In this document: piece after piece, positions 1 to 11,964 of the stretch | Numbering within the stretch: the first letter of the stretch is position 1 | Layout of the letters: every line of letters starts with the position of its first letter | Made by a program: the position numbers and the translations under genes | NCBI GenBank assembly: GCA_902702965.1 | Contig: CACRXP010000008.1 | Location: 2,663,093-2,727,092, forward strand | DNA: 64,000 bases | Source of the DNA: Spirometra erinaceieuropaei | Taxonomy: Eukaryota; Platyhelminthes; Cestoda; Diphyllobothriidea; Diphyllobothriidae | Direction of reading: 5' to 3' | Notes under the pieces: model-generated | The model's input: only the letters and a program-made list of their open reading frames with translations | Told to the model about the DNA's origin: nothing | The model's database searches: none

Positions 1-204
1 TTGGAACTCGAACCCGCAACAGCAAGGCGAAAACTGGAGTACAACCAGTGCCACGTGAATGCAGACAATCACGCGAGCTTAATGGCCATATGGTGAATTC
101 CTGACTAATTTCTCAGAAAGTCCTGCCTGGGCAGTCAGCTTACCGTATCCGATTTACTGGTTCCCGTACGTTGCAGTAGGTCGGGCGGGCAACTTGACCC
201 GAAT

Positions 205-318
205 GCGATTAAACTCACGACTCCCGATTGAGCCCCTTAGGTGGCTAGAGCGTTGGCTTTAATCAAGCCTCTATCTCTTGTTGTCGTGAGTTCGATTTCC
301 ACCGACGTCGCCAATTTT
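205..318 (+). repeat. tRNA-derived SINE fragment (family S2)
   Basis: The stretch reads like a decayed tRNA head. It has a GTGGCTAGAGCG-like A box near 240 and a GAGTTCGATTTCC B box near 290. It matches, with many changes, the minus-strand copies near 28.5 kb and 61.2 kb. No clean cloverleaf forms, so it is a SINE relic, not a tRNA gene. Confidence 0.5.
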
Positions 319-504
319 TTACGGTTCAGTCAAAATAAATTATAATTGTCTTAGTGTGTGGCTCTGCAAAGACTTCACTATTTAACTGTGGTAGGGGTCG
401 CACACCGATCGCGTTACTGGACCAACGCATCCGGTTATGATTTGGGACTTGATTTAGGTTCTCACAGGCACTCGTATAGCGTTCATTTATATAGCCAGAA
501 GACG

Positions 505-790
505 ATTAGCTACAAAGACAAGGAGACAGGAATGACTGTTTCTGGCTTGTCGGCCGTCACCAGCCTGCCATACCCTACCCCGAGGTGTGGAACGCCTGGG
601 GCTCGATCCCACGACCTGTTAGTTAGAAGTCCAACGCCTCCAACCACTGAGCCACGGGCTCGTTTTCCTGTCGGCAATGCCATTCTGCCTATATCGGTAT
701 ACAACTCCCGAGGCCCGAACTCACGATGTGTTCGCTAGAAGTCCAGTACCCTAATCACTGAGCTGCGGGCTTGTTGTCCAGTCGGTTGAG
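505..790 (-). repeat. tRNA-derived SINE (family S1), with a second truncated head
   Basis: This is one of about a dozen copies in the window. On the minus strand the head has A-box (GTGGCTCAGTGGTTGGAG) and B-box-like (GGGATCGAGCCCC) motifs. A conserved tail containing a CCTTGTCTTTGT-like stretch follows. A second partial tRNA-like head follows at about 700-790. Family S1 full units are roughly 300 bp. Confidence 0.7.
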
Positions 791-877
791 ATCGCGCGTA
801 TTAACTACGGTAAAGAGGCGCGCACCGATGGAGTTCGTCTCGTTCTGCTCGGGGTTTTTACTAGTGACAAAGAAAGA

Positions 878-912
878 GGTCCGAAGCTTAGCATAACGCT
901 AAGCTTCGGACC
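878..912. repeat. perfect 15-bp hairpin
   Basis: GGTCCGAAGCTTAGC (878-892), a 5-base loop and its exact reverse complement (898-912). No element or gene was recognised around it. Confidence 0.9.
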
Positions 913-1395
913 CAGTGGATCAGTTGCCGGGACCGACCGGCTGGACAATCAAAAGTAGTTCTCTATCCTAAAGGGATCATGTAATATCCAAAATATCATC
1001 CATTTTGAAATGCTGGAGAATAATAAGGCAGTCATCTTCGTTTTTTGAAAGCTGTCCTGAAAGAAAATCCAATCTCGCTGCAAAGGTCACCAGGAATCTG
1101 CTGAGGGAATTTGACGGAAAAATATGTTGCATCCACCCTTTTCTCCTGACCCACTTCTTTCGCACTGCCACGTGGGAATTTACGAAACCATTTTGACGGA
1201 ATAAAATTGGTGGGAAGAGAAAAAGATTGAAGAATGAAGTTGTTTCTTATTTCTCATCAAAATGTGGAGACGTTTGCGAATGCAACAGCGATAAATTCAT
1301 CTGGAAAGAAATTAGCGTTACAAAAAGTGTCAGAAGATCTATTTATATACATATATATGAGAAGAAAGGGCGATCTCGGGAACCATAGTTTTTCT
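913..1395. other. no gene seen
   Basis: Short open frames on both strands lack recognisable domains or splice context. The AT-rich stretch at 1330-1375 directly precedes the PLE end at 1396. Confidence 0.5.
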
Positions 1396-1440
1396 GTCCT
1401 GACGTTTCAAAAGTATACAAGCTTCCATCGTCGGAGGTGA
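1396..1440 (-). ncRNA. hammerhead-ribozyme-like core at a PLE end
   Basis: On the minus strand the order is CCGACGA (1429-1435; consensus CUGACGA with one change), a five-pair stem II (GGAAG/CUUUU with two G-U pairs), GAAAC (1404-1408) and then GUC. Three bases before the core pair with the three after GUC, giving a short helix I. This matches the minimal type I hammerheads known from Penelope-like elements. The single core change probably weakens or abolishes cleavage. Confidence 0.55.
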
Positions 1441-3040
1441 GTGTGGTATCGCGCCTCACAGTATTCATAGGTGGGCGTCAGTCATGTCAAGACGGGTTTG
1501 TCTTTCATATGAAGTCGGGGCGACAGGGAGGAAGGGGCGGGAAGGGAGTCCTAGAACGTCTTCTGGCCGGATGAGGGGGGGGGGAACGGTGGATCAGCTT
1601 TAGTGGTCACCAGCGCCTGCACACAGGGACTGTGGCGGACCGGGGTGGGCGAGGGAGGGAGGGTGACAGAAAGTACTCAGTCGACATCGGGGGCCGGTGT
1701 TGAGACGTTGGTGGTCGTCGTCCGTACCTTCATTGACCTTAACTGTCGTCCAAGGCTGGCAATCTTGTTTACGCCGCAACGACCGCCCGTTTTCTCGTTC
1801 GCCGGACTAGTAGATGGAACGGCTGTGGTGACGAATGCGCCTTCGTCGGAATCAGGTTGAGGGGTGACTGAGTGTGGATCCGCCATGGACTCGCTCATGT
1901 CTGGATTCATGTTTAGTCTGGATTCACGTCTGCTCATTTGTTTACTGAGCTGCGTTTGAAGGGCTTGGTAGGGAGCGGGAAGAGCCACACAACGGTTGAT
2001 GGAGGTTGTCCCCGTGTGCCAAGCTTCGATTATTTCCCTGGCTATGCGGTCGCTTCTTCGGCCCAGAATTTTGACATGCTGAAAGGCGAACGTGTGTCCG
2101 GAATCGGCGCAGTGTTCGGCCACCAGAGACAAAGGGTCCATTCGCCTTACTGCCCTCATGTGTTCTCCAACACGGGTCTGTAGTCGTTTGCTTCGCAGGA
2201 GTTACACTGGGTCCGGTAGATGACGTTCGTGGTTTCACCTAGTGGCAGAGGGGCCTAAGGTCTCATGACCAGATGTCGAATTGCTGACTCCAGTCGGTGG
2301 GCGATGCCGATCCCCAGCGGTCTTAAGAGACGGGAGGCCGCCTCAGAAACGCCGTCGATGTATGGAAGCGCCCGCCATATTTTTGGCCGTTCTGTCACCA
2401 AACTTCGTCTCGGTCCGACCTATCTGCCGCGTTCGATGAAGTTGCGAGGATACCCGTTGGACATGAAGAGGCGCTGGAGGTAGCGTAGTTCTGACCTTCT
2501 GTCGTCCGGCTCGCTGCAGTGTGTTTCTGCTCTTCTGTAGAGTGTTTGCACACAACTGCGTTTGTGGCCTTACGGGTGCTTACTGTAGTAGCTCAGGATT
2601 TGGCGTGTATTAGTGGCCTTCCTATATACCGTCTTTTTTAAGTGCCCATTTGGCTTTCGATGGACGAGAAAGTCCAGGAACGACAGTTGGTTGTTGGCTT
2701 CCGCCTCCATTGTGAACTGGATGTCAGGGAAAACAGAGTTCCGGACATCATGGAATTCTTGGACCTTTTGCCGCTTAATGATAACTAAGGTATCATCGAC
2801 ATATCGAGTCCAAAATTTCGACTTATAGGCTGCGAAAACTAGGGTCTCTACTTTTTGGAGAACTGCCTCTGCGATGAAGCCCGAGAGCGGTGATCCCATT
2901 GGCGTCCCCTTGACCTGCTCGTAGGTAGCACCTTCGAAGGTAAAGTACGTCTTCAGGCAGAATCTCAGCAATTGGACGAGATGTCTCCGTTTTATCGTCA
3001 CGCCCGTCTCGTCGTACTGACTCTCGAGCAGCTCGCTCAT
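1441..3040 (-). pseudogene. Penelope-like retroelement, RT and GIY-YIG remnant
   Basis: Read on the minus strand, 3040-2570 encodes a Penelope-type reverse transcriptase segment. It includes KGTPMGSPLSG (fingers/palm), the catalytic box RYVDDTLVI and the FLDFLVHRKPNG motif. A decayed linker follows at about 2555-2340. Then comes a GIY-YIG endonuclease tail: NVIYRTQCNSCEA near 2220, then in another frame DPLSLVAEHCADSGHTF and IIEAWHTGTTSINRC at about 2140-1980. The RT catalytic residues look intact. The endonuclease has lost its central part and is frameshifted, so the copy is dead. PLEs copy themselves by target-primed reverse transcription. A hammerhead-like core lies just 3' of it at 1396-1440. 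Confidence 0.85.
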
Positions 3041-3224
3041 TTGTGTCCTAAAAGGTCAGCTGCCATTTTTTTCTTCTCCACACCGAAGCGAGGAGGCGCC
3101 TGATATTTCTCGAAACACGTAAAAAATTTGGTTACTTTTGTAGTTTCGAGCCGATTCCATGAACTAATGATCGAAATTCTGGAATGTGTTTTCTCTTTGA
3201 AGGAATCACTTAAGTGCTGTTGCA

Positions 3225-3560
3225 ATAATAATTGGGCAATATTTTTCCCAGGATATTTCAGTTATGCCAAGATGCTGGCTCTCGAAGGAGCCTCATTCAG
3301 GCCGCCTGTAGAAACCACACGTGGTAAAATTGACTGCTTGAGTAGTGTGCATCTTTCTCTCTGATTTTCGATGCTCCTATAAGTTAGAATATAATTTATT
3401 GAACGCATGCACAAAGATATTCCATCTTGTGCTCATTTAGTAGGAAGTTTTCTGTTCTTCAAATATTATACTTGAAGAATGGCATCTTTAAATCTAAGAA
3501 GTTTGTTATCATTTTATTATGAAATTTTATAAATCCTGTATGACGTATTAACACCCTAAA
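3225..3560. mobile_element. fragment of palindromic DNA element, family P2
   Basis: It shares stretches such as GTAGAAACCACACG, ACTGCTTGAGTAG and GATTTTCGATG with full P2 copies at 12696 and 41796. Neither terminus is present. Confidence 0.6.
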
Positions 3561-4490
3561 TTTAAATCAAAAAGTGGAAAAATATCAGACTGCCAAGTAA
3601 TTGTCTTTGACCATCGCTTTCCAAACCGGACCCAGGGCGGTCTTTTGTAGACTTCGGTAACACACCGCCTGGGAATGTAGATGTTCTCAGTTCTCGGGAG
3701 CGTTGGCATTCTTGCGAATGAACCCAGGCTTGCTGGAAGTTCTTTTTGGGTTGCGTTGCCTGAATACTTGCAACCTCAGAGACTGCAGCTATTTTAGCCC
3801 GGCGTTTCCCTCCTCTCTCTCTCTCCCTCCAACAGTTAGGTCCTTTTGAGACGCTCATCTGTGCTCATTGAGGCATTTCTTTCGGTCGCAAAAATTCCCT
3901 TGACACAGTCACTCCGATACACCAGAATAGACTAACGAATAAATAGCACTACCTATCTGGCTGTCCTCCATTGGGTCTTCGTCGTCTAACCGAAAACCTG
4001 TTAATTTACAACGTCTCGATTGTTTTGAGCGGGTCCGCTTTTTCTTTCCGTGTCGTCGCTATTGTCTGGGAAGCGTCTGTGTGAGTAAACAAAGTGCATC
4101 TTGGATTTCCTCTGGAGAAAGGGCAGCGCTTTGGGAGCATGCAGTCTACATTTCAAAATCAAAATCTACCCAACCTTCAAGTTAAGACTCCCAGGAAGAT
4201 ATAATTTATGTCGCCTAGTCATTGTGGAAAGTGTGTTATATGCAAGCGTTAATGTTCGGGGAAAGTCAGACAAGTTATCGAAGTAGTATTTGTTTCCCAA
4301 CCACTGTCCCATTGTGCATAAATCGACATGGGTGTCAGTTTAATCAACACTGCTACTCCAGTGTTTCGGCGTTTGCTGCAATTGAGCTCGTGTGAGGAGA
4401 CTGTGAACGTCGCCTGAACATGTCAACTGACTTCAGGCCAATGTCGCTCTCTTTTCCAAGGACTTCGATCTATCACCTTTCCTGTTCACC
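3561..4490. other. no gene seen
   Basis: Open frames on either strand are short and unrecognisable. A short CT-rich run lies near 3815-3830. Confidence 0.5.
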
Positions 4491-4499
4491 GTTCCTCCC

Positions 4500-4600
4500 G
4501 CCATTCGCCCTGCTGGCACCGACAAAGACAAGGGAGACAAGAACAACCATTTCCGGCTTATTAGCTATCATCAGGCAGTCCCACGCAACCGCTGGATTAG
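4500..4600 (-). repeat. SINE S1 tail fragment
   Basis: Only the tail part (ACCGACAAAGACAAGGGAGA and following bases) of family S1 is present. The tRNA-like head is missing. Confidence 0.6.
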
Positions 4601-4639
4601 GTCGCGCTAAAAGTTGTGGCTTGGAAGGCTGCCGATTAA

Positions 4640-6265
4640 CGGGGTAATTCTATTTCCCCCGCAGGACGGAGAGTCAGTCCTTGACGTGGTCTATACGACA
4701 CTCCCACTCATTCGGGCTCTGAGGCCCCTCCTTCCTGTTTTTTTGTGAAAACCTGGTTCTGTTTGCGCGGATCAGACGTGTGTAGCACGTGTAGGCGGAT
4801 TGCTTAGCTTTGCCAGCCACAGCGTCCGACGCCGTCTTCGGACGGCAAAATCGGTCAGGGATGACCGGAAGCAATATTGGGCTGAAATAGGAACCTCCAT
4901 GGAACAGGCCTCGAACGTTAGTGACACTCAAAAACTCGACCAACTTAGCCGCTAAGTTGGCGGTAAGTCATCTACACTGAGCGGCTCTGTTCTCGATATG
5001 AACGGCGACATTATTGCTGACAACGCCGCCAAAGCCGAGGACTGGCGTGAGCACTTCGGCGGCTTTGCTCTCCTCTTCAGCGGAGTTTCTTCCCTCTCCC
5101 ACCTATGCAGTGCCATGCGACCCCCCCCCCCCCTCTGACGGAGAAGTCGTCCATGCCATACGAAGGCTAGGCAACAATAAGGAACCTGAAGAGGACGGTA
5201 TAACCGCTGGAATCTACAAGTCTTGTGTCGACACTGGCGCCCTAGCTCCATGAGCTGATTGAACGAGCGTGGAGAGACGAGGTTGTTCCTAACGACTGGG
5301 ACTTAGGCATCCTTGTAGCTATTCTCAAGAAGGGAAATAAGACAAGATGCGAGAACTACCGCGACATAAGCCTCATCGACGTTGCTGCGAAGATCGTCGT
5401 TGTTGTCTTTCTCAGGCGATTCTAGGCTGTGCGTGACTCTAGGATGAGGCTCACCCAGGCCGTGTTTCGTGCTAGATGTGGATGCACAGACCAGGTATTC
5501 ACACTAAGGCGCATTTGTGAATTTCGCCATAGCCACCAGCAACCGACGGCCGTCTGCTTTGTTGACTTCGCTGCCGCGTTCGATTCCGTCCATCGTGAGT
5601 CCCTGTGGTGGATAATGGCACTAGATGGTTTTCCGCCAAAAATTATCGCCATGATCAAGGCCTATTATCGCTCCACTACTGCGAGAGTCCTGGTCCACAG
5701 AAATCTTTCCCAACCGTCTGCTATTCGATTTGTCTTTCGACAGAGTTGTATCCTGTCACCCATTCTGTTCAACTATGCTATTGACTGGATCCTCTGGAAG
5801 GTCTTACACAAAGGGGACGGTGTTGAATTTGCACCCGGACACCGGCTGACCGATCTCAACCGTGCCGATGATATCAACTTAACAACTTCAACTTTTGGTG
5901 ATCTGCAACCTATGGTGTCACGGGTGAACGAGGTCGCTAAATCGGTCGGTTTATCCATAAATGCTGGGAAGACTAAATTGTTTTTATGCTGCATCGCTGA
6001 CCAGGAGAGGGCACCTCTCGGGACTGATGGTTGTCAACTTGAAGAATTAGACAGTTTTAAATACCTCGGGCTAGGCTGCTGCCGAATGGCTAGAGTAAGG
6101 ATTACATTGTCTCCCGAATTAATGCTGCCCGACGGGTTTTCTTAAGCCTTAAAATATGCCTATGGATCCGACGTGACCTCTCCATCGCCACTAAGATTCG
6201 CATGTACCGTGCATCTATCCGGTCTGCCCTCCTCTACGGTTGTGAATGCACCAGCAGCTGTTTTT
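4640..6265 (+). pseudogene. non-LTR retrotransposon (LINE) reverse transcriptase remnant
   Basis: Pieces in different frames follow the usual order of a LINE RT. They are SDGEVVHAIRRLGNNKEPEEDG (5140-5210), a segment with AILKKGNKTRCENYRDIS (5290-5390), FVDFAAAFDSVHRESLW (about 5555-5610), LSPILFNYAIDWIL (5755-5795), the catalytic box and DSFKYLGLG (6050-6075). The C-terminal block RMYRASIRSALLYGCEC lies at 6200-6255. The usual Y of the YADD box is R (RADD, about 5863) and several frameshifts and stops separate the pieces, so it is inactive. The sequence resembles LINEs annotated as endonuclease-reverse transcriptase (RTE/CR1-like). The clade was not determined. Confidence 0.85.
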
Positions 6266-6675
6266 CCACCAGTTGTCAGTAGTCTAAACGGTAAATATTT
6301 ATTGTAAGGTTTTTTGCACACCTGAAAACCAATTTTTCGTCCCACATAAACCAGGCAAAGCAGTATGTGAGCATGCACGCCAGACGTTCTCCCTTCTTAC
6401 AAATTTGAATATGTGAATCCGAGGGATTTTATGCAGTGATTTTAACCAGTAGATGCGCCTGCATGCTCCTATTTACCAGGCATATGCAAATATCTCTTAC
6501 GTAATCATGAAATGGTCCACCAGTGACGACCATTTTAGCTTTTGCACATATGGTTAGGTCTAACTTCTGCTCGTGCGTAAATTTAAGGCAGGATGTGTGG
6601 AGTATTAACAAGTGTGGGGAGTGTGCGATAGATGCTGTGCAAGTTCGCCCCATTGTTAACTAATGCACGCACAAG
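6266..6675. other. no gene seen; possible intron
   Basis: AT-rich sequence without recognised repeats. If the exon-like frame at 6676 is real, this would be its upstream intron. A branch-point-like GTTAACTAATG lies at 6655-6665. Confidence 0.35.
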
Positions 6676-6848
6676 TCACGGAAGCCACGTCCGCCCTGCA
6701 GGCCACGCTGTGGACGTCGTCATTGGCGACGACCAAAGTGGCGTACTTGCACCCCAAGCGGCAGGAGTGCACCGACCTGTTTGGTTCTGTAGACCAGACC
6801 AACTCAGGACCGGATGACATGAACACGCTCGAAACGCCGTCCGTCTAA
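6676..6848 (+). CDS. possible terminal coding exon, unrecognised protein
   Basis: An open frame of 57 codons ends in TAA at 6846-6848. Its third codon positions are strongly G/C biased, unlike the flanking DNA, and this is the main reason to believe it. A possible acceptor AG is at 6674-6675, though the pyrimidine tract is poor. The peptide contains TTKVAYLHPKRQECTDLF and ends in NTLETPSV; no family was recognised. It would be the 3' exon of a plus-strand gene whose other exons lie to the left. None of those was identified, and the LINE remnant at 4.6-6.3 kb would sit in an intron. A chance open frame remains possible. Confidence 0.35.
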
Positions 6849-8702
6849 GTCTTCCTTCGCTTTTAACATTCCACTGCTATTTTTGGTTTAATCACACTGC
6901 CGCCTGGCAGGCGGCTGCCAATTCGTGATCTTTGACGCTTGTTTACTCTGCGAGAGTAAACATATCGGTGTGCATTTATGTCGGTTTTGTCTGAAGCGAG
7001 CATCTACCGAGATGTTTTCCTCACGACGTGGCAATGTAGAAAGCGATTAAAACTCTTGATCCCGTCGGTCTATGTATTCCTACATATGACAGTAATTGTT
7101 GACATTCGTAAATTCAGGATGCATAGCTTTGTCTAAATATTTGCACGCTACTTGCTCAACAAGGCCTGACGTCCTCATTTTGCCGGTCCTTCGTCTTGTA
7201 CAGGCCCTCTATTAGCGAGTGCGGCGCGTTTCCGTCCACCGCCTCTCCTCTGTTCTTCTCGCCGATCACTCCTTTGCGCTAAGAGGTATTAATAGTTACA
7301 TCTACACTTTGCAGTCGCAAAACCTCGCTCACCTTATCACCGAATCTGAGGGCTCGGTTTGGTTACGCTATGTAATTGGTAAACCTCAATGGTTTGGCCT
7401 CCGTCCCCGAGAGTAATCAATGCAATTATATCCATCAAGGAGCATCCAGTTGGTAGTACTTAAACAGTCGTCGTGCGTTCCTTCCCTCTCACGTGCTGTT
7501 TCTATTGAACAGGAAATCGCTGCTCTCCCCGCCATTGGCTCTTAATATGTCCAATTAAGACTCAGACATCATAGTTCTTTGGCTGTCTTGAAGCCAGGTT
7601 AAACTATCGCTCGCCTGAACAACGGTCGTGTGGAGGGGGGGGGCTGGTTAACCAGAGGGATTTCTTCAAGGCTCCATGTTTGCCCTTCCGGCACCCCACC
7701 CTAGTGTCCAAGATTCGCGCTGGACAGCCGATAAGAGCCGTATCTACCAGCAGGCAACATTCGCCCTGTACTACCGCTATGGCATGTGCCCTTTTGCCGA
7801 TCAGGGCCCATCAACACCGAAAGGCAGTACTGCCACATGCTCCGCGACTGCCTAGTCGTCGGACCAAAGGGCCTGCCTACTTCGCACTTAGCTTACACCT
7901 AGGGCTGTCCCAGTATTTGCCGCCCTACGAATGCGCCGACTAACAGGTTGGGTCTGTCATTCCAGGGTCCTTATCGTCCCAGGTGAATACTGCGCAGCGT
8001 GGCTATTTTTGTCTCACCAGCGCCTAGTGCGTTTACTCTTAGCTGCCCTCCCCCCGAGTGAATACGTTTACGATCTTTCCAGGCGATTTTAAACGGCAGT
8101 GTGCCACCTCTCCCCGGGGACTTTTCCTAGAGTACTTTTGAACCTCTCATAGGCGCAGGTTCGGCACTTTTTACACACTCGCCTGACTTTGCAATACAGG
8201 CTGCGCCACCTGCATTGTTTTTTACGGCGGCCTACTTAATGTAACGCGCGGAGTGCTTTGAAATACCCATCAGGTGTTTGAAAGGACTCTGCAGTGTGTG
8301 TGTGCTCTCATAAGAGTTATTGTGTGCTTTCCACTTACTCAACCGCCCCCCCACTCATCACTCCAAAGTCTACCGACAAACCAGTGTATGTTCCGACAGT
8401 TAAACCCAGTGGCCTGTTTTCATTTTCACGCTGCCGCTTATTCCAAGCAACAGCTCTTTTTTACCAACCCTAGGAAAAAAACATCCTTCTGCCTGCTTTC
8501 AGCTTCTCTCGCTGCCTCAAAGGTGATGCAGCCACAGTATGTCTGTGGTCAGCAGACAAGTTCCTCTTCTTCTTCCGCTTCAGTTGCGTTGTTTCTTTCG
8601 GCGCAACTCCGCACACCGACCAGGGCAGCGGAGGGGAGGGGGGAGGGTAGGTGGTGCATTCTCGGTTCGTCTGACTTGTAAATCACATTGCCAGCAACGG
8701 CC
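6849..8702. other. no gene seen
   Basis: Open frames such as those at 7680-7943 and 8274-8681 have no recognisable motifs or splice context. A run of nine G's lies near 7635. Confidence 0.5.

Positions 8703-8748
<46 letters not shown>
8703..8748. repeat. (GT)n microsatellite
   Basis: About 23 uninterrupted GT units. Confidence 0.97.
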
Positions 8749-8749
<1 letters not shown>

Positions 8750-8950
8750 TATCGCTAACTGACTGTTGCCCTGTTATGTCAGTTCATTCGTCATCCAACC
8801 CACGAGTCACTGACTTGGTCTCACAAAGCCCCGCTCTCTAGCATCGGCTGCCGGTTCGGGCGTATGTCAGGGTGTAGGGCGCCCAGAACCCAGAGTCTCC
8901 ACGTGGCGATTCATCGTGCCTCTAGTTCGTTTTTTTTCAGGAGGGATGTA

Positions 8951-10918
8951 GTCAGTGACCGATCTCGGGAAATGCTGACCGAAAGCCTGCAATGCGTATT
9001 CGATTAGAAAAGATTACTTAATTGTGGCTTTAATACTGATTACTTTATTGTGGTGATATCACAGGCGCGCCGGGGTGTTGGCTTTTAAATACGCTTCTTT
9101 TCGGCCGTCTACAAAAGCCGTACTCGATAAAGAATGACTACTTAAGCAGTATGCATTTTCCACATCGATTTTCGATGCCCTCTTAAATTCAAAAGTGTCT
9201 TGCAGAAAACCTACACAAATCAGTCTTTCTTGTGCTCATTCGGTAGCAACTTTCACTTTCTTCAAATTTTGCGTCCGAAGAAAGAGTATCTTTTTCGGTT
9301 TTAAGGAGTTTTTTTCAATTTTAAAATTACTTTGGGCTCGCTCTGTCATTGCGTTCCCGTTTAGGATTTTTAGTCTACTAACTGTATACTTTCTGCATAA
9401 CGAAAACCATTCATTTCTCTATTCGATTAACTAGATGTTCTTAAAATTTTGCGAGGGATTTGTAATATGTTGTATACCTTATGGTGAGTGTCATTGAACA
9501 GACATATATAATGCTATCTGAAAGGACATTGCACAGCCTTAAAAATATCATAGTTGGAAACTCTTTAAAACCGAAAGGTACCCTTTCTCCTAGCATAAAA
9601 GTTGAAAAAGACGCGATTTGCTACCACATTAGCACACGAAAGAATATTTTTGGGCATGTTTTCCGCAAAATATATTTAAATTTATAGGGACATCGGAATT
9701 TAGCAGAGAAAACGCCGCCTACTTAAAGTGGTCATTTTTTTGCCGACTGCAGTCATAGCAGGCGGTCGAAAAGAAGTGCATTTAAAGGCCAATATCCTGA
9801 TGCGTTTGAAATATTACGACATTAGGCCACAAGTTAATCAGCATTGCAGCCAAACTTACAGTAGGTGGGCTAACTCATGAGATGTCAATCGCAATTCCTA
9901 AATGCGTTTTCGTTTCGAAAAGAGTAATTGGGCGGGCCTTTAAAACTAAGCATGCAACATAATTCTATAATATTTCAGTTACCTCAGGATGCCTGCCTTC
10001 GAAAGAACTTCCTTCCGGCTGCATGCATAACTACACTCTGTAAAAAAGGACTACTTAAGTGGCATGAATTTTTCTCATTTATTTTCGATGTCCCTAAATG
10101 TCCACTTATATTTTATGGAAAACATGCATAAAAATACTCATTATTTTATTCATTCGGTAGAAAATTACGTCTTCTTTTAATGTTATATTCTAAGGAAGGA
10201 AATAATTAGGTTTTCACAACGTTTCTAATTGTGGGGCTTTTAAATACAGTGAAATGGCCGTTCATGCATCGTCATTTCTCTGCATTTACCAATGTGGCTT
10301 GTGAAGTTAACAATATGGATCTAATCCTCTTCTAAATTTTATGAACCCTATATGGCCCCCCTTTATTACCGTAGAGAAATATGCGGTTGTCCGAACGTGA
10401 AAAATATGTGGCTTGCAGTTTTGAAATCCTGAATTTAAGTGCAACGGTAGAGCGGGTTCAAAATTATTCGGTAATTGGAGCTTTTGAATACCGAATTATA
10501 CCCTTCCTTCCAGTATAAACCTGGAAAAAGACTTAATTATCTACGGAATGAGTAAAAGAATGAACATTTTTATGCATGTTTTCCATGAAATATAAGTGGA
10601 CATTTAGGGGCATCGAAAATCAATGAGAAAAATGCATGCCACTTAAGTAGTCATTTCTTACAGAGTGTATTTTTTGCATGCAGCTGGATGGAAGTTCATT
10701 CGAAAGACGGCATCCTGCAGTAACTGAAATTTTATAGAATTATGTTGCACGCTGACTAGGCTGACAACCCTACTTAATTAATCTTTTCGAAACTGAAACG
10801 CATTTCGGAATTTCTGTTGAGATTTCATGGGGTAGCCCACCTACTGTTAGTCATCCTCCCTAATCGAATAGGCATTTAACATCTTCGATCAACATTGCAT
10901 GAGATCGGTCACTGACTG
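8951..10918. mobile_element. palindromic DNA element P2 interrupted by a P1 element
   Basis: The left end (GTCAGTGACCGATCTCGGG, 8951) and right end (GAGATCGGTCACTGACTG, to 10918, followed by TA) are inverted copies typical of family P2. The P2 sequence runs to 9858. It is then broken by a complete P1 copy (9859-10846) and resumes at 10847 with ATCCTCCCTAATCG, the expected next block in other P2 copies. It is non-autonomous, with no transposase frame. Confidence 0.8.
9859..10846. mobile_element. palindromic DNA element P1 (long-TIR MITE), nested copy
   Basis: It begins CAGTAGGTGGGCTAACTCAT and ends with the inverted form CCCACCTACTG. The arms stay complementary over most of the approximately 990 bp, so the element could fold into one long hairpin. 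For example GTTTCGAAAAGAGTAATT on the left faces AATTAATCTTTTCGAAAC on the right. It is flanked by TA on the left and TT(A) on the right. The CAGT termini and TA target suggest a non-autonomous Tc1/mariner-type element. No transposase is encoded. Confidence 0.85.
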
Positions 10919-11964
10919 TACACTTTTCGGCAATCAGTGGGTGTGTTCAGTATACTTGCACGGCGAATACCTGCGCATACACGCATGTCCATAAATTATG
11001 GCACTGGTGGATGCAGAGGCTGCGGGACGCCTTCTGCAGGTGCCTTCCGGAAATTTGCTGCACTGCTGAATTACCTAATAAGCCCTTGCTGTTTTTTTCC
11101 AGATTCAAGTTATGACACTTGCCAGAACAAAGCAGATAGGCGAGAAAAATTGCACTTTAAAAAACAACCACAAACACTCATTTTACAGCTCAACGTCTGG
11201 GAAGTATTCGCTTTCTGTGACCATCTCTTGCAACGACCGCTAAATTTGTTACTTCCCACCTCCCACCCGTCTAATATCAGTCCTTGCATATTTGCACGCC
11301 GTTTGGTATGCTGTGGGGCTGCGTCTCAGAACAAGCCAAACGCGCAAGATGATAAACAAACAAGAAATGCCAGTTGGATAGCGGGGAATTCGTTCTCCAT
11401 GTGAGAGGGAGGCTCTGTGTCATAAGTCGCATGGCAACTCGTCGACCATGCGAAAATTACGGATTCAAAATTTTCAGAACAAAAATGGGCTCCATTCACT
11501 GTGGACAGAAAATAAGTTAATAAAGTACTCAAGAGTCAGAACGTTTACACAAAAAGCAACGACTGCTGTGGGGGGGGAGCAGTTCGAGTCTTAGCTTCTG
11601 TATTTCTGTGTCTTCACACGTAAGATAGGGAGCCAGGGATGGTAATACTGAATGTTGATATGCCGATGTACGACAAGAGATAAGTCGAAAGCCACGGTAC
11701 ATGGTGCGGGAAGACTTCGCAAAGATCAGTTCAGAACACAGGGGGTGGGCAACGTTATCCAGAGTTCGACCAGCAAATTGCTTGACCGTTTTGAAATGTC
11801 ATTGTGAGATAATATTGACTAAGGGGAGATGAGAAACACCAGCAGCAGAATAGACATTTGTAGGACTCGTTTTAGAATTGCCCGTTTTTTGAACAAAGGA
11901 GGAAAAATGACAGGAGAACAATAAAGGATAAGAAAAAGAATGCAGGCATCTATGAATCGCCAGA
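10919..11964. other. no gene seen
   Basis: The open frame at 10937-11404 has no recognisable domain. Nothing else was identified before the LINE remnant. Confidence 0.45.

Noticed and set aside
10937..11404. 155-codon open frame
   Set aside because: No recognisable motif, no biased codon use and no splice context.
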